The translations under genes were made by a program, and so were the position numbers. Under the pieces are notes generated by a model. It saw only the letters and a program-made list of their open reading frames with translations, ran no database searches and was not told the DNA's origin. DNA of 64,000 nt from Salinimicrobium sediminilitoris. Lineage in GTDB: Bacteria; Bacteroidota; Bacteroidia; Flavobacteriales; Flavobacteriaceae. Below are positions 18,851-27,728 of this stretch, one piece after another. Every line of letters begins with the position of its first letter. The stretch's first letter is position 1. The stretch is from the NCBI RefSeq assembly GCF_020866905.1, contig NZ_JAIVCC010000007.1:28758-92757 (forward strand), read 5' to 3'.

Positions 18851-19013
18851 GTATTATCTAATTATTTTCCCTCGAAACCCGGCAGGTCTTTTAAAAGTAC
18901 TTCTGAAGCCACTCTTACTTAAAGCTGAATACGAATTTTCTTCTCCTTCGCTGCTCAAAATATGGCTGTGTCGAATTCTGGGTTTCATGACTTTGAACTG
19001 TGCAAAATTCCCT

Positions 19014-20300
19014 TTATAAATTTTCAACCGACTTGTATTTCAGCTGAATTACCGAAAGTTCTCCGGCGTTTACTTTTTCAATGGCATTTTTATAATCCCC
19101 TGCAGAATTGATCACTACGCCATCCCGGTGTTCCTTAAGGGTGGAAAAAAACTTTACTTCAAACCATACTCTGTCAAGTTTTTCCTGCTCCCTGGGAGTA
19201 ATGCCGGTTCTGCCGCTAATCAATGCGTCCATATGTTTGCGGGCAATATTTTTAATATCATCGGCTACATTGCTGTCAGTTGGAAGGTTACGTATCGCAC
19301 CTATCACAAAAAAGATCTTTCCATACCCTGCTTTTTCAATATACTCGCCTCCATACTTCAGCTTGTATAGCCCGGGATTTTCATCAAGAACTTTGGCCAG
19401 GGAGTCCCTTACCTCCCAATTGTCCTGAAAATATTCGTAACCATCCTCATATTTCCCCCCGCCAATCAATACGCCTCTCTCGGTTACCGGATACTGTTCG
19501 ATGACCGACTGGTAAAGTTCTGTGCTTACAGCAAACCTGGTGGCAAAATAATTTCCGGGATTGTAAAACTCATCGAAAAGCCGGTAAGGGAACATGAATG
19601 ATATTGGATCGGCATCGTGCTGCCAGGAAGGACTTTGGGAAAATGCCTGATTAAGCTTATAGTAAGAGGTTTCAGTCGCACCAAAAGGATTGGCGACCGG
19701 AACATGACTATCTGCGTAAATTCCCGCACCAACCTGCTCCCGGTATGCATAGTTTTCATCGAGAACAGTTTCTCCGTTACTTGTAATGATTACATTCCGG
19801 TTTTCCCCGGCTATGTCGTAAGTGGTGGTGGCGGTGCTGTTACCATCAGCCGCTGTAAATTCTACCAAACTCAATTCTCCATTGGTATAGGTGTAGATAG
19901 TCGTACCTGCCTCGCTATACACTTTCTTGATCGAGGGAAGCCCGTTCTTATACTCTGTTTCAAACCACAAGGCTCCGTCGGGATTATAGTATTTTGACCA
20001 GAGGGGCTTATTATCTTCACTCCGGCTCACTTCCATATACAGGTGCTGTTGCGGATAACTCGCGTATACCTTAGCCGATTTAATATAACCGTTCTCATAA
20101 TATTCAAACTCCTCCATTGGGTCTCCCGAAAGTTGATATCGGCCCTGCTTTATCCAGCCATTCTGGTGTTGATCTAGCAGCTCGAAATGGGAAGTAGATC
20201 CTATAGCGTAATCGATTGGTGGAACATTGTCTTCTTTTTCGCAGGAAGATAAAAGTACCGTAGCTAAAAGGAGCAGAGACAGGTAATGTTTTTTGAACAC
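19014..20300 (-). CDS. Hypothetical lipoprotein, 428 aa, with MORN-like repeats
   Basis: Lipobox VLLSSC (Cys20). The N-terminal half has MORN/toxin-like repeats: GWIKQGRYQLSGDPMEEFEYYENGYIKSA, and KYYNPDGALWFETEYKNGLPSIKKVY. The C-terminal half contains YPVTERGVLIGGGKYEDGYEYF and a helical domain RKHMDALISGRTG typical of secreted proteins that report on a cell-surface state. No enzyme motif is seen. It is divergent from the DUF2914 gene across 200 bases. Confidence 0.8.
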   Translation of the reverse strand: MFKKHYLSLLLLATVLLSSCEKEDNVPPIDYAIGSTSHFELLDQHQNGWIKQGRYQLSGDPMEEFEYYENGYIKSAKVYASYPQQHLYMEVSRSEDNKPLWSKYYNPDGALWFETEYKNGLPSIKKVYSEAGTTIYTYTNGELSLVEFTAADGNSTATTTYDIAGENRNVIITSNGETVLDENYAYREQVGAGIYADSHVPVANPFGATETSYYKLNQAFSQSPSWQHDADPISFMFPYRLFDEFYNPGNYFATRFAVSTELYQSVIEQYPVTERGVLIGGGKYEDGYEYFQDNWEVRDSLAKVLDENPGLYKLKYGGEYIEKAGYGKIFFVIGAIRNLPTDSNVADDIKNIARKHMDALISGRTGITPREQEKLDRVWFEVKFFSTLKEHRDGVVINSAGDYKNAIEKVNAGELSVIQLKYKSVENL

Positions 20301-20502
20301 GGTATTTGTTTTTAAAAATTCCTATTTGAGTAAAACACTTATTATTTAGTAGGAATTTCCCCTTTTTTGTTACAGAAAAAGCATTTTCCCGAATAAGGAT
20401 GAACAATAAATAATTAATTCCCTTCCGCAGAAATATTCGGGAATATCCTGATTCTGCTTTTTTCATAAGCTCTCTGGCATTATAGTCAAAGCAAATATCC
20501 GG

Positions 20503-21657
20503 ATGAAGTTTTTACCTACATTTGGCACCACTCAATACATTATGAAAAAAGCTTTAGTAAGATATAGAAACAGTGTTTTTGGAAGGTTTGTTTTTCGCAA
20601 TCAAAAGTACGCTCCCATTCTTTTTTTTATGGGTGGTTTTATTTTTGACACGTTGACCTTAGGGCGAATTGACCGTGTTTATGACACGGTGGTACTTTGC
20701 TCGCATATGACCTTATTATCCATAACGCTTTACTTATATAATACAGTAGATGAAGCCAGATGGGAAGGTACTTTTATAAGACGTTATTTCGAATATTTTC
20801 CGCTGGTCATACAGTTCTTCTTTGGCGCACTTTCAAGTGCTTTCGTCATCTATTTTTTCAGAAGTGTGTCCATGTCAAAAACTATGTTTTTTTTCATACT
20901 GCTGGTCCTGCTCCTATTTGCAAACGAATTTCTTAAAAAGAAGATCTCCAATAAATACCTTCAGTTCAGTGTCTATTTTTTTATAAGTTTCACCTTTTTC
21001 GCCTTTATGATTCCCACGCTGATCAAGGAAATGAATACCTTTATTTTTATCATTTCCGGACTTGTAAGTTTGGTGAGTACGCTGGCACTCATCAGGTTTA
21101 TTTACAGGTCAAGCCCGGGTACAAGAGCTGAGATAAGTCTGAAAAAACTGATCGGTCTTATCCTTTCTATCTATATAACAATTAATGTTTTTTACACTTT
21201 AAATCTTATTCCACCGGTGCCGCTGGCTATGGATACAGGGTTGGTGGCTCATGATGTGCGAAAAATGAATAACGAATACATCGTGATTTACGAGAAGAGT
21301 CCATGGTATGTATTCTGGCGTAAATATGACACCAATTTTCATCGTCAGGCAAGTGAAAGAGTTTATGTATTCACTTCTGTTTTTGCACCTACAGATTTAA
21401 AGAAGTCCGTTTTTCATAGATGGAAATGGTACAATCCCGAAACCGGGAAATGGGAAGTAACTGATAAAATTAACTTTAAAGTTACCGGTGGGCGTGATCG
21501 TGGTTTCCGTGGATATACTCATAAAAATAACCTTAGGGAAGGCCAATGGAGAGTTGATGTAATTACAGAAGAGGAACTGGTACTTGGGGTTGTGGATTTT
21601 GAGATCAAAAACACTTCTGAACCTCATAAAGAAGGAATGGTAAAGAAATCATTTTAA
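20503..21657 (+). CDS. DUF2914-domain membrane protein
   Basis: A multi-span N-terminal part (about seven helices between 35 and 230) followed by a C-terminal periplasmic beta domain of DUF2914 type: YVFTSVFAPTDLKKSVFHR, then RWKWYNPETGKWEV and GGRDRGFRGYTHKNNLREGQ. The protein could also start at Met14 (20542), which removes an unusual FLPTFGTTQY leader. DUF2914 is linked to DNA-protection or carbohydrate-binding folds in other proteins, but its role here is unknown. Confidence 0.85.
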   Translation: MKFLPTFGTTQYIMKKALVRYRNSVFGRFVFRNQKYAPILFFMGGFIFDTLTLGRIDRVYDTVVLCSHMTLLSITLYLYNTVDEARWEGTFIRRYFEYFPLVIQFFFGALSSAFVIYFFRSVSMSKTMFFFILLVLLLFANEFLKKKISNKYLQFSVYFFISFTFFAFMIPTLIKEMNTFIFIISGLVSLVSTLALIRFIYRSSPGTRAEISLKKLIGLILSIYITINVFYTLNLIPPVPLAMDTGLVAHDVRKMNNEYIVIYEKSPWYVFWRKYDTNFHRQASERVYVFTSVFAPTDLKKSVFHRWKWYNPETGKWEVTDKINFKVTGGRDRGFRGYTHKNNLREGQWRVDVITEEELVLGVVDFEIKNTSEPHKEGMVKKSF

Positions 21658-21852
21658 CAACTGTTTCCTCAATACTATTTTTTATTACTCACTGTAAGTT
21701 CTGGAACTATAAGGTGCCGACGGAAACCCGGAATTATCGGTTTCTCGGGGCTCAACTTTTTTACCTGAATTTTATTCAGTAAACTGGTGTTAAATAAGAA
21801 ATTAAGTGTTAACTGTGACCCTTTACACCTGGTTAACTAAGATTTAGAGATC

Positions 21853-22110
21853 TTATTTTATATTCCGGGCTTTGATTCCCTTATTGGTTTGACCCAAAAT
21901 TATCAGCATAGGTAGAAAGGTTATTGGTAAGATAAAAAGCGGAAGGAATGCTATTGCATTAATATCTTTAAACCCGTAGGAGATAAAAAAATAGGTTGAA
22001 AATGAAATTGCGATAAAAGCAACTAATCCTAAACCAAATAAAGCGGCTTTAAGGGAATTTCTTCGCTTGAGTAATTTTTCGTTAGATAATTCTTTATAAT
22101 TTCTTTCCAT
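21853..22110 (-). CDS. Small two-helix membrane protein, 85 aa
   Basis: The N-terminus is charged (MERNYKELSNEKLLKRRNSLK). Two membrane helices follow (about 24-48 and 53-75). The form NEKLLKRRNSLKAALFGLG is often seen in Bacteroidota redox-sensing or stress membrane proteins. It is the last gene of a loose minus-strand series. Function is unknown. Confidence 0.7.
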   Translation of the reverse strand: MERNYKELSNEKLLKRRNSLKAALFGLGLVAFIAISFSTYFFISYGFKDINAIAFLPLFILPITFLPMLIILGQTNKGIKARNIK

Positions 22111-22283
22111 ATATTTTCTTGTGATTTCTGTAGGTTTATAAGATCATTTTAAGATCTATTATTCGAGTTATTTCAAAATTCTCATCTTTATCTCTTCTCT
22201 TATTATGGAATAGTTTCGCCAGGACCGAAACAAAAAAAATACAAAGGCAAAAGGCAGTTTTTGATCCTGAATCCTGAATTCAA

Positions 22284-22691
22284 TTAGTCTCTCTTTACGG
22301 TCCTGATATTTTTTTTGAAATAAAAGTTTAAATAATAAAAAACGAGCATAAGCATCATGAGTTCATACCCGCTGATTACTTCTGCGTTTTCTCCCTGAAA
22401 AATTATTTCTGCAAAAAATTCGTAAACAAGGAAGAACGCTCCAAAATTGAATGCGGTCTTAATGCAGCTAGATCTTAAGGTGGCTGTTCTTTCGTTTTCC
22501 ACTTTTTCTTTTGTAGAAACAAAGAGCAGCAGGGAGATGAGAATTATGATCTTCAGGATCCAGCTGAATTTATAGGGATCTAAATTTATAAGCTCAGGAT
22601 TTGCTGCGTTGACAAACCAGATGCCTATGGCGAGCACAAAAAGTGCTAAGGCAATCATTTTCCAGTAATGGGGAAGTAGATTTTCTTTCAT
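22284..22691 (-). CDS. Membrane protein, 135 aa, with duplicated 5' end
   Basis: Four predicted helices (about 12-29, 42-57, 78-97 and 105-122). The first eleven residues, MKENLLPHYWK, are shared at DNA level with the unrelated lipoprotein at 25413-26186, because this start lies inside a 560-bp direct repeat. The helix pattern and the KxxxKNxR tail fit a small integral membrane protein. Since LLPHYWK leads smoothly into a membrane helix, this is more likely the original owner of the 5' end. Confidence 0.75.
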   Translation of the reverse strand: MKENLLPHYWKMIALALFVLAIGIWFVNAANPELINLDPYKFSWILKIIILISLLLFVSTKEKVENERTATLRSSCIKTAFNFGAFFLVYEFFAEIIFQGENAEVISGYELMMLMLVFYYLNFYFKKNIRTVKRD

Positions 22692-23216
22692 TATTATTGA
22701 TTCTTGTGAGTGTATAAAATGACCTTTTAAAATCTAATTTCTGAAGCTTATTTCTAAAAGACTAACAGCCGGAATCTATTTTCTCTTAAAAATCCGTACA
22801 TCACTTTCATACTTTACACCATCCACTTCATAAGGTCCGCCATTGTGCATCCACATGGTGTTGCTGTCCGGAAAGCTAAACCTAAAGTCCCTTCCCTCGG
22901 GCGACACCCTCTTTAGATTATAGATGTCTTCAGATACTTTTGTCCATTCATAAGTCATGGTGGCGTTTTCATTCAATTTGCACTCCATGATCTCGTTCAT
23001 ATAGTAATGAACCGAATAAAGTTCTCCGTTGTTTTTAAAGGTCATTGTTTCCTTCTTAAAACATTCATTTGCCTCATGTTCTTTCGGCTCACCGGTCTCA
23101 GGGAATGCCATGGTGCCCCAAAGTTGCCAGTGACCTACTATGGGATCTTTTGGAGCTTCTTCGGAAGAACAGGAAAATAAAATGATGAGAAATGTTAGTA
23201 GTAATAGTTTTTTCAT
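22657..23216. repeat. 560-bp direct repeat, copy A
   Basis: It covers the first codons of the membrane protein, the intergenic region and the whole lipocalin-like lipoprotein gene. It is highly similar to copy B at 26152-26712. Similarity stops at ATTTTCCAG on one side and at the lipoprotein start codon on the other. Confidence 0.85.
22776..23216 (-). CDS. Lipocalin-like lipoprotein, duplicated copy A
   Basis: A 146-aa lipoprotein, lipobox LFSC (Cys16), followed by DPIVGHWQLW. It matches the copy at 26272-26712 over its whole length with only a handful of substitutions, and the paralogue at 10483-10926 less closely. It retains the Cys in EIMECKLNE that copy B has lost. It is probably a periplasmic or outer-membrane small-ligand binding protein. 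It follows a further lipoprotein gene by 19 bases. Confidence 0.85.
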   Translation of the reverse strand: MKKLLLLTFLIILFSCSSEEAPKDPIVGHWQLWGTMAFPETGEPKEHEANECFKKETMTFKNNGELYSVHYYMNEIMECKLNENATMTYEWTKVSEDIYNLKRVSPEGRDFRFSFPDSNTMWMHNGGPYEVDGVKYESDVRIFKRK

Positions 23217-23235
23217 GCTATTAGTGTATATGGTC

Positions 23236-23688
23236 TTAATTCTTTACTCTCTCAAAATGGTAATCATTACCTCCTTTTTGATGCGACCTCCCTAATATCA
23301 TAATTCCGTCTGTGAGCGTATAGCTATAAATGGCACCATTGATTGAAACTGCAGGTTCTGTTTGGTCATTTTCTCCCCAGGGTCCGGGATATAAATAAGC
23401 TTTTCTAAAATGATACTCATATTTTCCATTTGAATACCCAATGGTTTCTGCTCCTGTAATTATTAATTCATTGCCGCTTTCGGGAGCATCGTATCTTTTA
23501 TTGGAAGTGAAGTTGTAAATGACATTTTTATCTGAAAGATCCATCAATGTGGGATCATAAGAACCATCACTTGTTATCCTGAGTAATCTCCACTCCCCGG
23601 GAAATGGTTCTAAATCACCTGGATCATCACTTCTGGAACAACTTGACATAGTTAAACCGATGACTAATAAATAAATAAATTTTTTCAC
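23236..23688 (-). CDS. Hypothetical lipocalin-like lipoprotein, 150 aa
   Basis: Lipobox TMSSC (Cys17). The mature part opens with PFPGEWRLLRITSDGSYDP, the usual (x)GxWxL start of lipocalin-like domains, and contains strand segments KNVIYNFTSNKRYDA and YSYTLTDGIMILG. It is not closely related to the duplicated lipoproteins but lies directly upstream of copy A. Function is unknown. Confidence 0.75.
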   Translation of the reverse strand: MKKFIYLLVIGLTMSSCSRSDDPGDLEPFPGEWRLLRITSDGSYDPTLMDLSDKNVIYNFTSNKRYDAPESGNELIITGAETIGYSNGKYEYHFRKAYLYPGPWGENDQTEPAVSINGAIYSYTLTDGIMILGRSHQKGGNDYHFERVKN

Positions 23689-24003
23689 GTTTTTTTATTT
23701 TAAATATTGCAGGCAAGATGCTAATTTCAATTGTTAACTTCCTCAGTTCTGTCCATAATAACTTTCCTTCGCAGGTGTATCTGGTATAGAACTCTTTCCT
23801 GATAAACCTCATTTCATAAGAATCAGAAGAGACCATTCTTGAAATGCTCCCAATCTGAAAAAATGTTACCTAATATGAAGAATGAAATGACCAGAACCAT
23901 TATTAAGATCAGGAACTAAATTCCTGTTGGTTTAAAAATTTTATTCATTGATATTGAGTCTTTTAATGATAGACAAGTTAACCACTTTCAAATTCCAATT
24001 AAA

Positions 24004-24153
24004 TCACCAAACTTTCTTAATTTTTCCTACCACTAAAAGTCCAATCCCAATACCTATACCTGCTCCAACCCAAAACCCGTTAAAATCCATTATAAAATTT
24101 GCTGTTAGGCCAAAAAGAAGGATTACTAAGCCTGTAATTTGAACTTTATTCAT
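24004..24153 (-). CDS. Small two-helix membrane protein, 49 aa
   Basis: A short ORF starting MNKVQITGLV with hydrophobic helices at about 5-20 and 27-42; the second contains the run GAGIGIGIG. It ends in a basic KIKKVW. The ATG and the topology are typical of small Bacteroidota membrane proteins next to lipoprotein genes. The opposite strand has a Pro-rich frame that is clearly its shadow. Confidence 0.6.
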   Translation of the reverse strand: MNKVQITGLVILLFGLTANFIMDFNGFWVGAGIGIGIGLLVVGKIKKVW

Positions 24154-24301
24154 TTTTGTATTTTTTTCCGTGAGCCCAGTTAGTTGGCAATTTTGAATTT
24201 TGAACCCTGAATTTTAAATTTTAAATTCACTCTGTCAGGCCTTTATTGATTTATAAGTTTAATATTTACCTATTCTTGCTTTTCATTCTTTAAACCTCGA
24301 A

Positions 24302-25159
24302 CTATCTTAGAAATCCATTTGAAACGAAAGGCAGCGCCAAATAAAGGGCAGAATGCCAGTATTCCCAGTCATGGCCGCCATCTCTCACTCTTAGTTCTGA
24401 AGGGATCTTCGCCTCCTGCATAGCGCGGTAAAACTCGAGGTTTACCGGAAGTAAGAAGTCGTCGTCCCCACAGTCTACAAACCACCTGATATCCTTTAAT
24501 TCTTCCTGTTTATCTTCATCAGCATTGGCGACAAATTTCACCGCATGGTTTTCGAGGACAGTCCTGTTCAATTCTTTGCCTTTTTCATCCGCATTCTGGA
24601 TTCCGCCGCCGGGTTCTATTCCGAGCCAGGCACTCATGGCATAGACCGAGGAGAACATATCCGGGTGTTTCTGTGCATAGACAACAGCTCCGCCGCCGCC
24701 CATGGAGAGTCCGGCAATCGCGCGGTGCTTTTTATCGGGAATTGTTCTGTAGGTTTTTTCGATATGTGGGATCAACTCCTTAAAGAAGTAATCCTCATAG
24801 GCCCATCCATTCATGTTGAAGTAACCATACCAGTCTGTTCCTGCATCTGGGATTACTATTATCATTTCTACCGCTTCTTCCGCATTGATCAGCCGGTTGG
24901 CTACATCTTTTACATGTCCTCGTTCTACCCAGTCTTTGTTGCTGCCGTACAAGCCGTGCAAGAGGTAGAGAACGGGATATTTTCTATCTGTATCGGTGCT
25001 ATAGCTTTTGGGCAGGTAAATGGGGTAACTTCTTTCGGTATCGAGGATCCCGCTGCTCATGGTCTTGATTTCCGCCACGCCCTGCGGCGGACCAAAATTT
25101 TGAGAGTAGCCGACAAAAGTGCAGCTGATAAACAGGAAAAATGTAAAAAATCTTTTCAT
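24302..25159 (-). CDS. Secreted esterase-D-type alpha/beta hydrolase
   Basis: A signal peptide of about 19 residues (GYS-Q) precedes a serine hydrolase of the esterase D/feruloyl esterase type. The nucleophile is Ser152 in GLSMGG. The acid is among Asp232-Asp234 and the base is His263 (GGHDW). LLHGLYGSNKDW near 67-78 gives the oxyanion loop. The product is probably periplasmic and could act on carbohydrate esters or small acyl esters. It is monocistronic, with a diverged AAAAATACAATTTTTG element upstream. Confidence 0.9.
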   Translation of the reverse strand: MKRFFTFFLFISCTFVGYSQNFGPPQGVAEIKTMSSGILDTERSYPIYLPKSYSTDTDRKYPVLYLLHGLYGSNKDWVERGHVKDVANRLINAEEAVEMIIVIPDAGTDWYGYFNMNGWAYEDYFFKELIPHIEKTYRTIPDKKHRAIAGLSMGGGGAVVYAQKHPDMFSSVYAMSAWLGIEPGGGIQNADEKGKELNRTVLENHAVKFVANADEDKQEELKDIRWFVDCGDDDFLLPVNLEFYRAMQEAKIPSELRVRDGGHDWEYWHSALYLALPFVSNGFLR

Positions 25160-25278
25160 GAGTCTAGGTATGGTGGTTAAAGCTCTTCAAAAATACAATT
25201 TTTGAGGGGTATTAATTGTGGACAGTGGACTGAGGATAGTGGAGAGATAAAAATTATACATTATACAATAGTCATTAT

Positions 25279-25422
25279 TCATTTTTTTAAATCCAGCACT
25301 GTTTTTCCTGAAGCCTCTTTAGTCAAAATATACCTTATCCTGAAATCCTGCTGCTCAATTTCATCCGACTCCTCCAAAGGCTGTGGCTTAAAACTGAGAC
25401 TAAATACTATTTTTAAATATTA
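25279..25422 (-). pseudogene. Possible C-terminal gene remnant
   Basis: An open frame without a start codon encodes about 45 coding-like residues, including KPQPLEESDEIEQQDF and ending RYILTKEASGKTVLDLKK. It lies just after the lipoprotein at 25413-26186 and overlaps its end. It reads like the tail of a lost gene. The evidence is codon-like composition only. Confidence 0.3.
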
Positions 25423-26186
25423 TTTTCATTGTTCAGGAAGTCGATCAGCTTTTGTTGGTGGGGTAAATTCCGGATATATTCTTCCTGTTCCTCCAAATTC
25501 ATTGGAGGTGCATCGGTCTGATAAAAGCGGATTGATCCGTCTTTTTGCGGTGCCACCAAAATAAGTCTCCCTGCCCTGAGGTCGAAGAGCCGTGAATTAA
25601 CTATTGCATATGCGTTTTGATCGGCTAATTGTACTGCAACCCAGTCCACCCTGCTCCTGGTAGACGTGTTTATGCTCCCTTGTGATAAATAATGAGGATG
25701 ATTTCTTGATATTGCTGAAACCGGATTTTCATTTTCTTTACCGTCTGCAATACTTAAAATGGAGAAGTAAACTATAGATTCATCCTCCGGACTTTTAAAT
25801 AAATGTTTACTATGTTCCCCTTTTCCAATGATGGCGTAATGCCCTCTAAAAGATTTTCCGGCAATTTCTGTTTTGATAGGTCCGTTCCCATTTCCCGGCG
25901 AATCATACATCGGGGTTGGGAAAGGTGAAGGGAAAAGAGGAAGGTCTTGTGAAGTCAAAGCATCAATATATTCAATCTCCATATTTAGGGTTTCAGTGTC
26001 CCAGGTTTCGGAGGAATTAAAATCAGCCGCTTGTTTTTTAGCTTTCTCTAATGTCCAGAATTGAGTTTCCTGGTTTTCGATCTCAGTCGTCCCGATCTTA
26101 GGTGAGCAACTTAAAGTAGTTATCAAAACCAAAAATATTCCTGGAGCACTTATTTTCCAGTAGTGGGGGAGTAGACTTTCTTTCAT
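25413..26186 (-). CDS. Lipoprotein with a chimeric 5' end, 257 aa
   Basis: The first residues MKESLLPHYWK match the membrane protein at 22284-22691, then a signal peptide continues to lipobox TTLSC (Cys27). The mature part is hydrophilic, with a beta domain (RGHYAIIGKGEHSKHLFKS, AIVNSRLFDLRAGRLILVAPQ) of unknown family. Its start codon is inside the duplicated 560-bp segment, so its original 5' end was probably replaced. It is unlikely that Cys27 is lipidated unless the long N-region is tolerated. Confidence 0.75.
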   Translation of the reverse strand: MKESLLPHYWKISAPGIFLVLITTLSCSPKIGTTEIENQETQFWTLEKAKKQAADFNSSETWDTETLNMEIEYIDALTSQDLPLFPSPFPTPMYDSPGNGNGPIKTEIAGKSFRGHYAIIGKGEHSKHLFKSPEDESIVYFSILSIADGKENENPVSAISRNHPHYLSQGSINTSTRSRVDWVAVQLADQNAYAIVNSRLFDLRAGRLILVAPQKDGSIRFYQTDAPPMNLEEQEEYIRNLPHQQKLIDFLNNENNI

Positions 26187-26712
26187 TATTATTGATTTTT
26201 GTGATTTTCTAAAATGGCCTTTTTAGGATCTAATTTCTGAAGCTTATTTCTAAAAGACTAACAGCCGGAATCTATTTTCTCTTAAAAACCCGTACATCAC
26301 TTTCATACTTTACACCATCCACCTCATAAGGTTCGCCATTGTGCATCCACATGGTGTTGCTGTCCGGAAAGCTAAACCTGAAGTCCCTTCCCCCGGGCGA
26401 CACGCTCTTTAGATTATAGATGTCTTCAGATACTTTTGTCCATTCATAAGTCATGGTGGCGTTTTCATTCAATTTCCACTCCATGATCTCGTTCATATAG
26501 TAATGAACCGAATAAAGTTCTCCGTTGTTTTTAGAGATCATTGTTTCCTTCTTAAAACATTCATTTGCCTCATGTTCTTTCGGCTCACCGGTCTCAGGGA
26601 ATGCCATGGTGCCCCAAAGTTGCCAGTGACCTACTATGGGATCTTTTGGAGCTTCTTCGGAAGAACAGGAAAACATAAGCAGGAGCAAGGGAAGTAGTAA
26701 TAGTTTTTTCAT
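26152..26712. repeat. 560-bp direct repeat, copy B
   Basis: Counterpart of copy A at 22657-23216, about 3.5 kb away in the same orientation. The most divergent part is the signal-peptide coding region of the lipoprotein. Confidence 0.85.
26272..26712 (-). CDS. Lipocalin-like lipoprotein, duplicated copy B
   Basis: A near-identical twin of the lipoprotein at 22776-23216. I place the start at the codon aligned with copy A (a longer form would begin 18 bases upstream). Lipobox MFSC. Differences include Cys to Trp in EIMEWKLNE and Thr-Phe to Ile-Ser in KETMISKN. Loss of that cysteine might remove a disulfide with the conserved Cys of ECFKKE. Confidence 0.85.
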   Translation of the reverse strand: MKKLLLLPLLLLMFSCSSEEAPKDPIVGHWQLWGTMAFPETGEPKEHEANECFKKETMISKNNGELYSVHYYMNEIMEWKLNENATMTYEWTKVSEDIYNLKSVSPGGRDFRFSFPDSNTMWMHNGEPYEVDGVKYESDVRVFKRK

Positions 26713-26813
26713 GAATTTGGGGGACATCAACCTGAATATTCTTTCTGTAAAATAGGTTTTTTAATAGGTGTCAAAAATGTCATTTTCTGAGAGGTACTTG
26801 TGGTTTTGCCTGC

Positions 26814-26846
26814 AGACCTAACAGGTTTTGAAAACCTGTTAGGTCT
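26814..26846. repeat. Perfect 33-base palindrome with core CAGGTTTTGAAAACCTG
   Basis: Sixteen-base arms (AGACCTAACAGGTTTT) around a single G. It shares its core with the hairpin at 3590-3614. A short T-rich tract follows, so it may also end transcription. Confidence 0.75.
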
Positions 26847-26906
26847 TTCTTAGCCCGTCCTTTAGCTTTACTTTTTCTGGTTATCCGGCAACTCCCGCTG
26901 CCGGTT

Positions 26907-27587
26907 TTAAAGATCATCAATTTCATCAAGGGTGTAAAATTTCACCTCCATATCCATTCTTTTTAAATATTCTTCAACGGTACTTTTAATTCCCATATTC
27001 TTCCTAAGAATATTTACTTTTTCGGGGTCTTTTACCGGCCATAAAAAGAAGATCCATTCCCCTTCTTTATTAGCCTGTCCTTTTATTTGTGTGCCGTAGA
27101 TCTGTTCCAGGCCCTGAAACATTAAATTTCTATCTTCCATCATGGCCAGGTAGGTTTTAGACAACTCACCTTCTTTAGCTGCTTTTCTCACCAAAGGCAG
27201 GTATCGATCTATTTTATCTGAATGCTGGATAACCAAAAAAACTGCTTTATTAGCAGGCTCTCCCACGAGGGATTTCCCGGGGTAACCATACTCCTGAATG
27301 ATTCTTTCAACCTTTATCAAATTTATACTATCAATTTCCCGCATTAGTGAGTACAACTTATTTCCCTCAATATCCTTTTCATCCAGGTCCATCTTCCTTA
27401 GTAACTCGGCTTTTCTCTCCCCGGATGGATTACCGTCTGTAATTTCTCTTATTCCCTGGTCCATCAGGTATATTCTTTCAAGTTCCTCCTTAAGTTCAGG
27501 GTTTATTTGATCCTCTTCAGGATTAGTGACCTGTGAGTAGGAATAACAGCTGGTTAGCAGTAATAAAGTGAAGATTATTTTGTTCAT
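26907..27587 (-). CDS. Secreted DUF6624-domain protein
   Basis: A signal peptide of about 18 residues (SYS-Q). The mature protein is helical, with the DUF6624 signatures EYGYPGKSLVGEPANKAVFLVIQH and the downstream LPLVRKAAKEGE, MEDRNLM and QIYGTQ. These proteins are common and uncharacterised in Bacteroidota. It is separate from the defence module to its right, 140 bases away. Confidence 0.8.
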   Translation of the reverse strand: MNKIIFTLLLLTSCYSYSQVTNPEEDQINPELKEELERIYLMDQGIREITDGNPSGERKAELLRKMDLDEKDIEGNKLYSLMREIDSINLIKVERIIQEYGYPGKSLVGEPANKAVFLVIQHSDKIDRYLPLVRKAAKEGELSKTYLAMMEDRNLMFQGLEQIYGTQIKGQANKEGEWIFFLWPVKDPEKVNILRKNMGIKSTVEEYLKRMDMEVKFYTLDEIDDL

Positions 27588-27728
27588 TTTGAAGTATGAT
27601 TTATAATATTCAATATTGACGGTGAGACGAAGTCAGATACTTTAAAATGCCTTGTGCTTCTATCAAAAATGCAGCAGCCGTGAGTTCACTACTTTCACAG
27701 AGCGGAAAAAGATGTAGTGCGGCTTGAG

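Noticed and set aside
23948..24142. Pro-rich 64-residue plus-strand ORF
   Set aside because: It is the shadow of the small minus-strand membrane protein at 24004-24153.
24545..25180. 211-residue plus-strand ORF
   Set aside because: It is antisense to the esterase gene, which has a complete catalytic triad.
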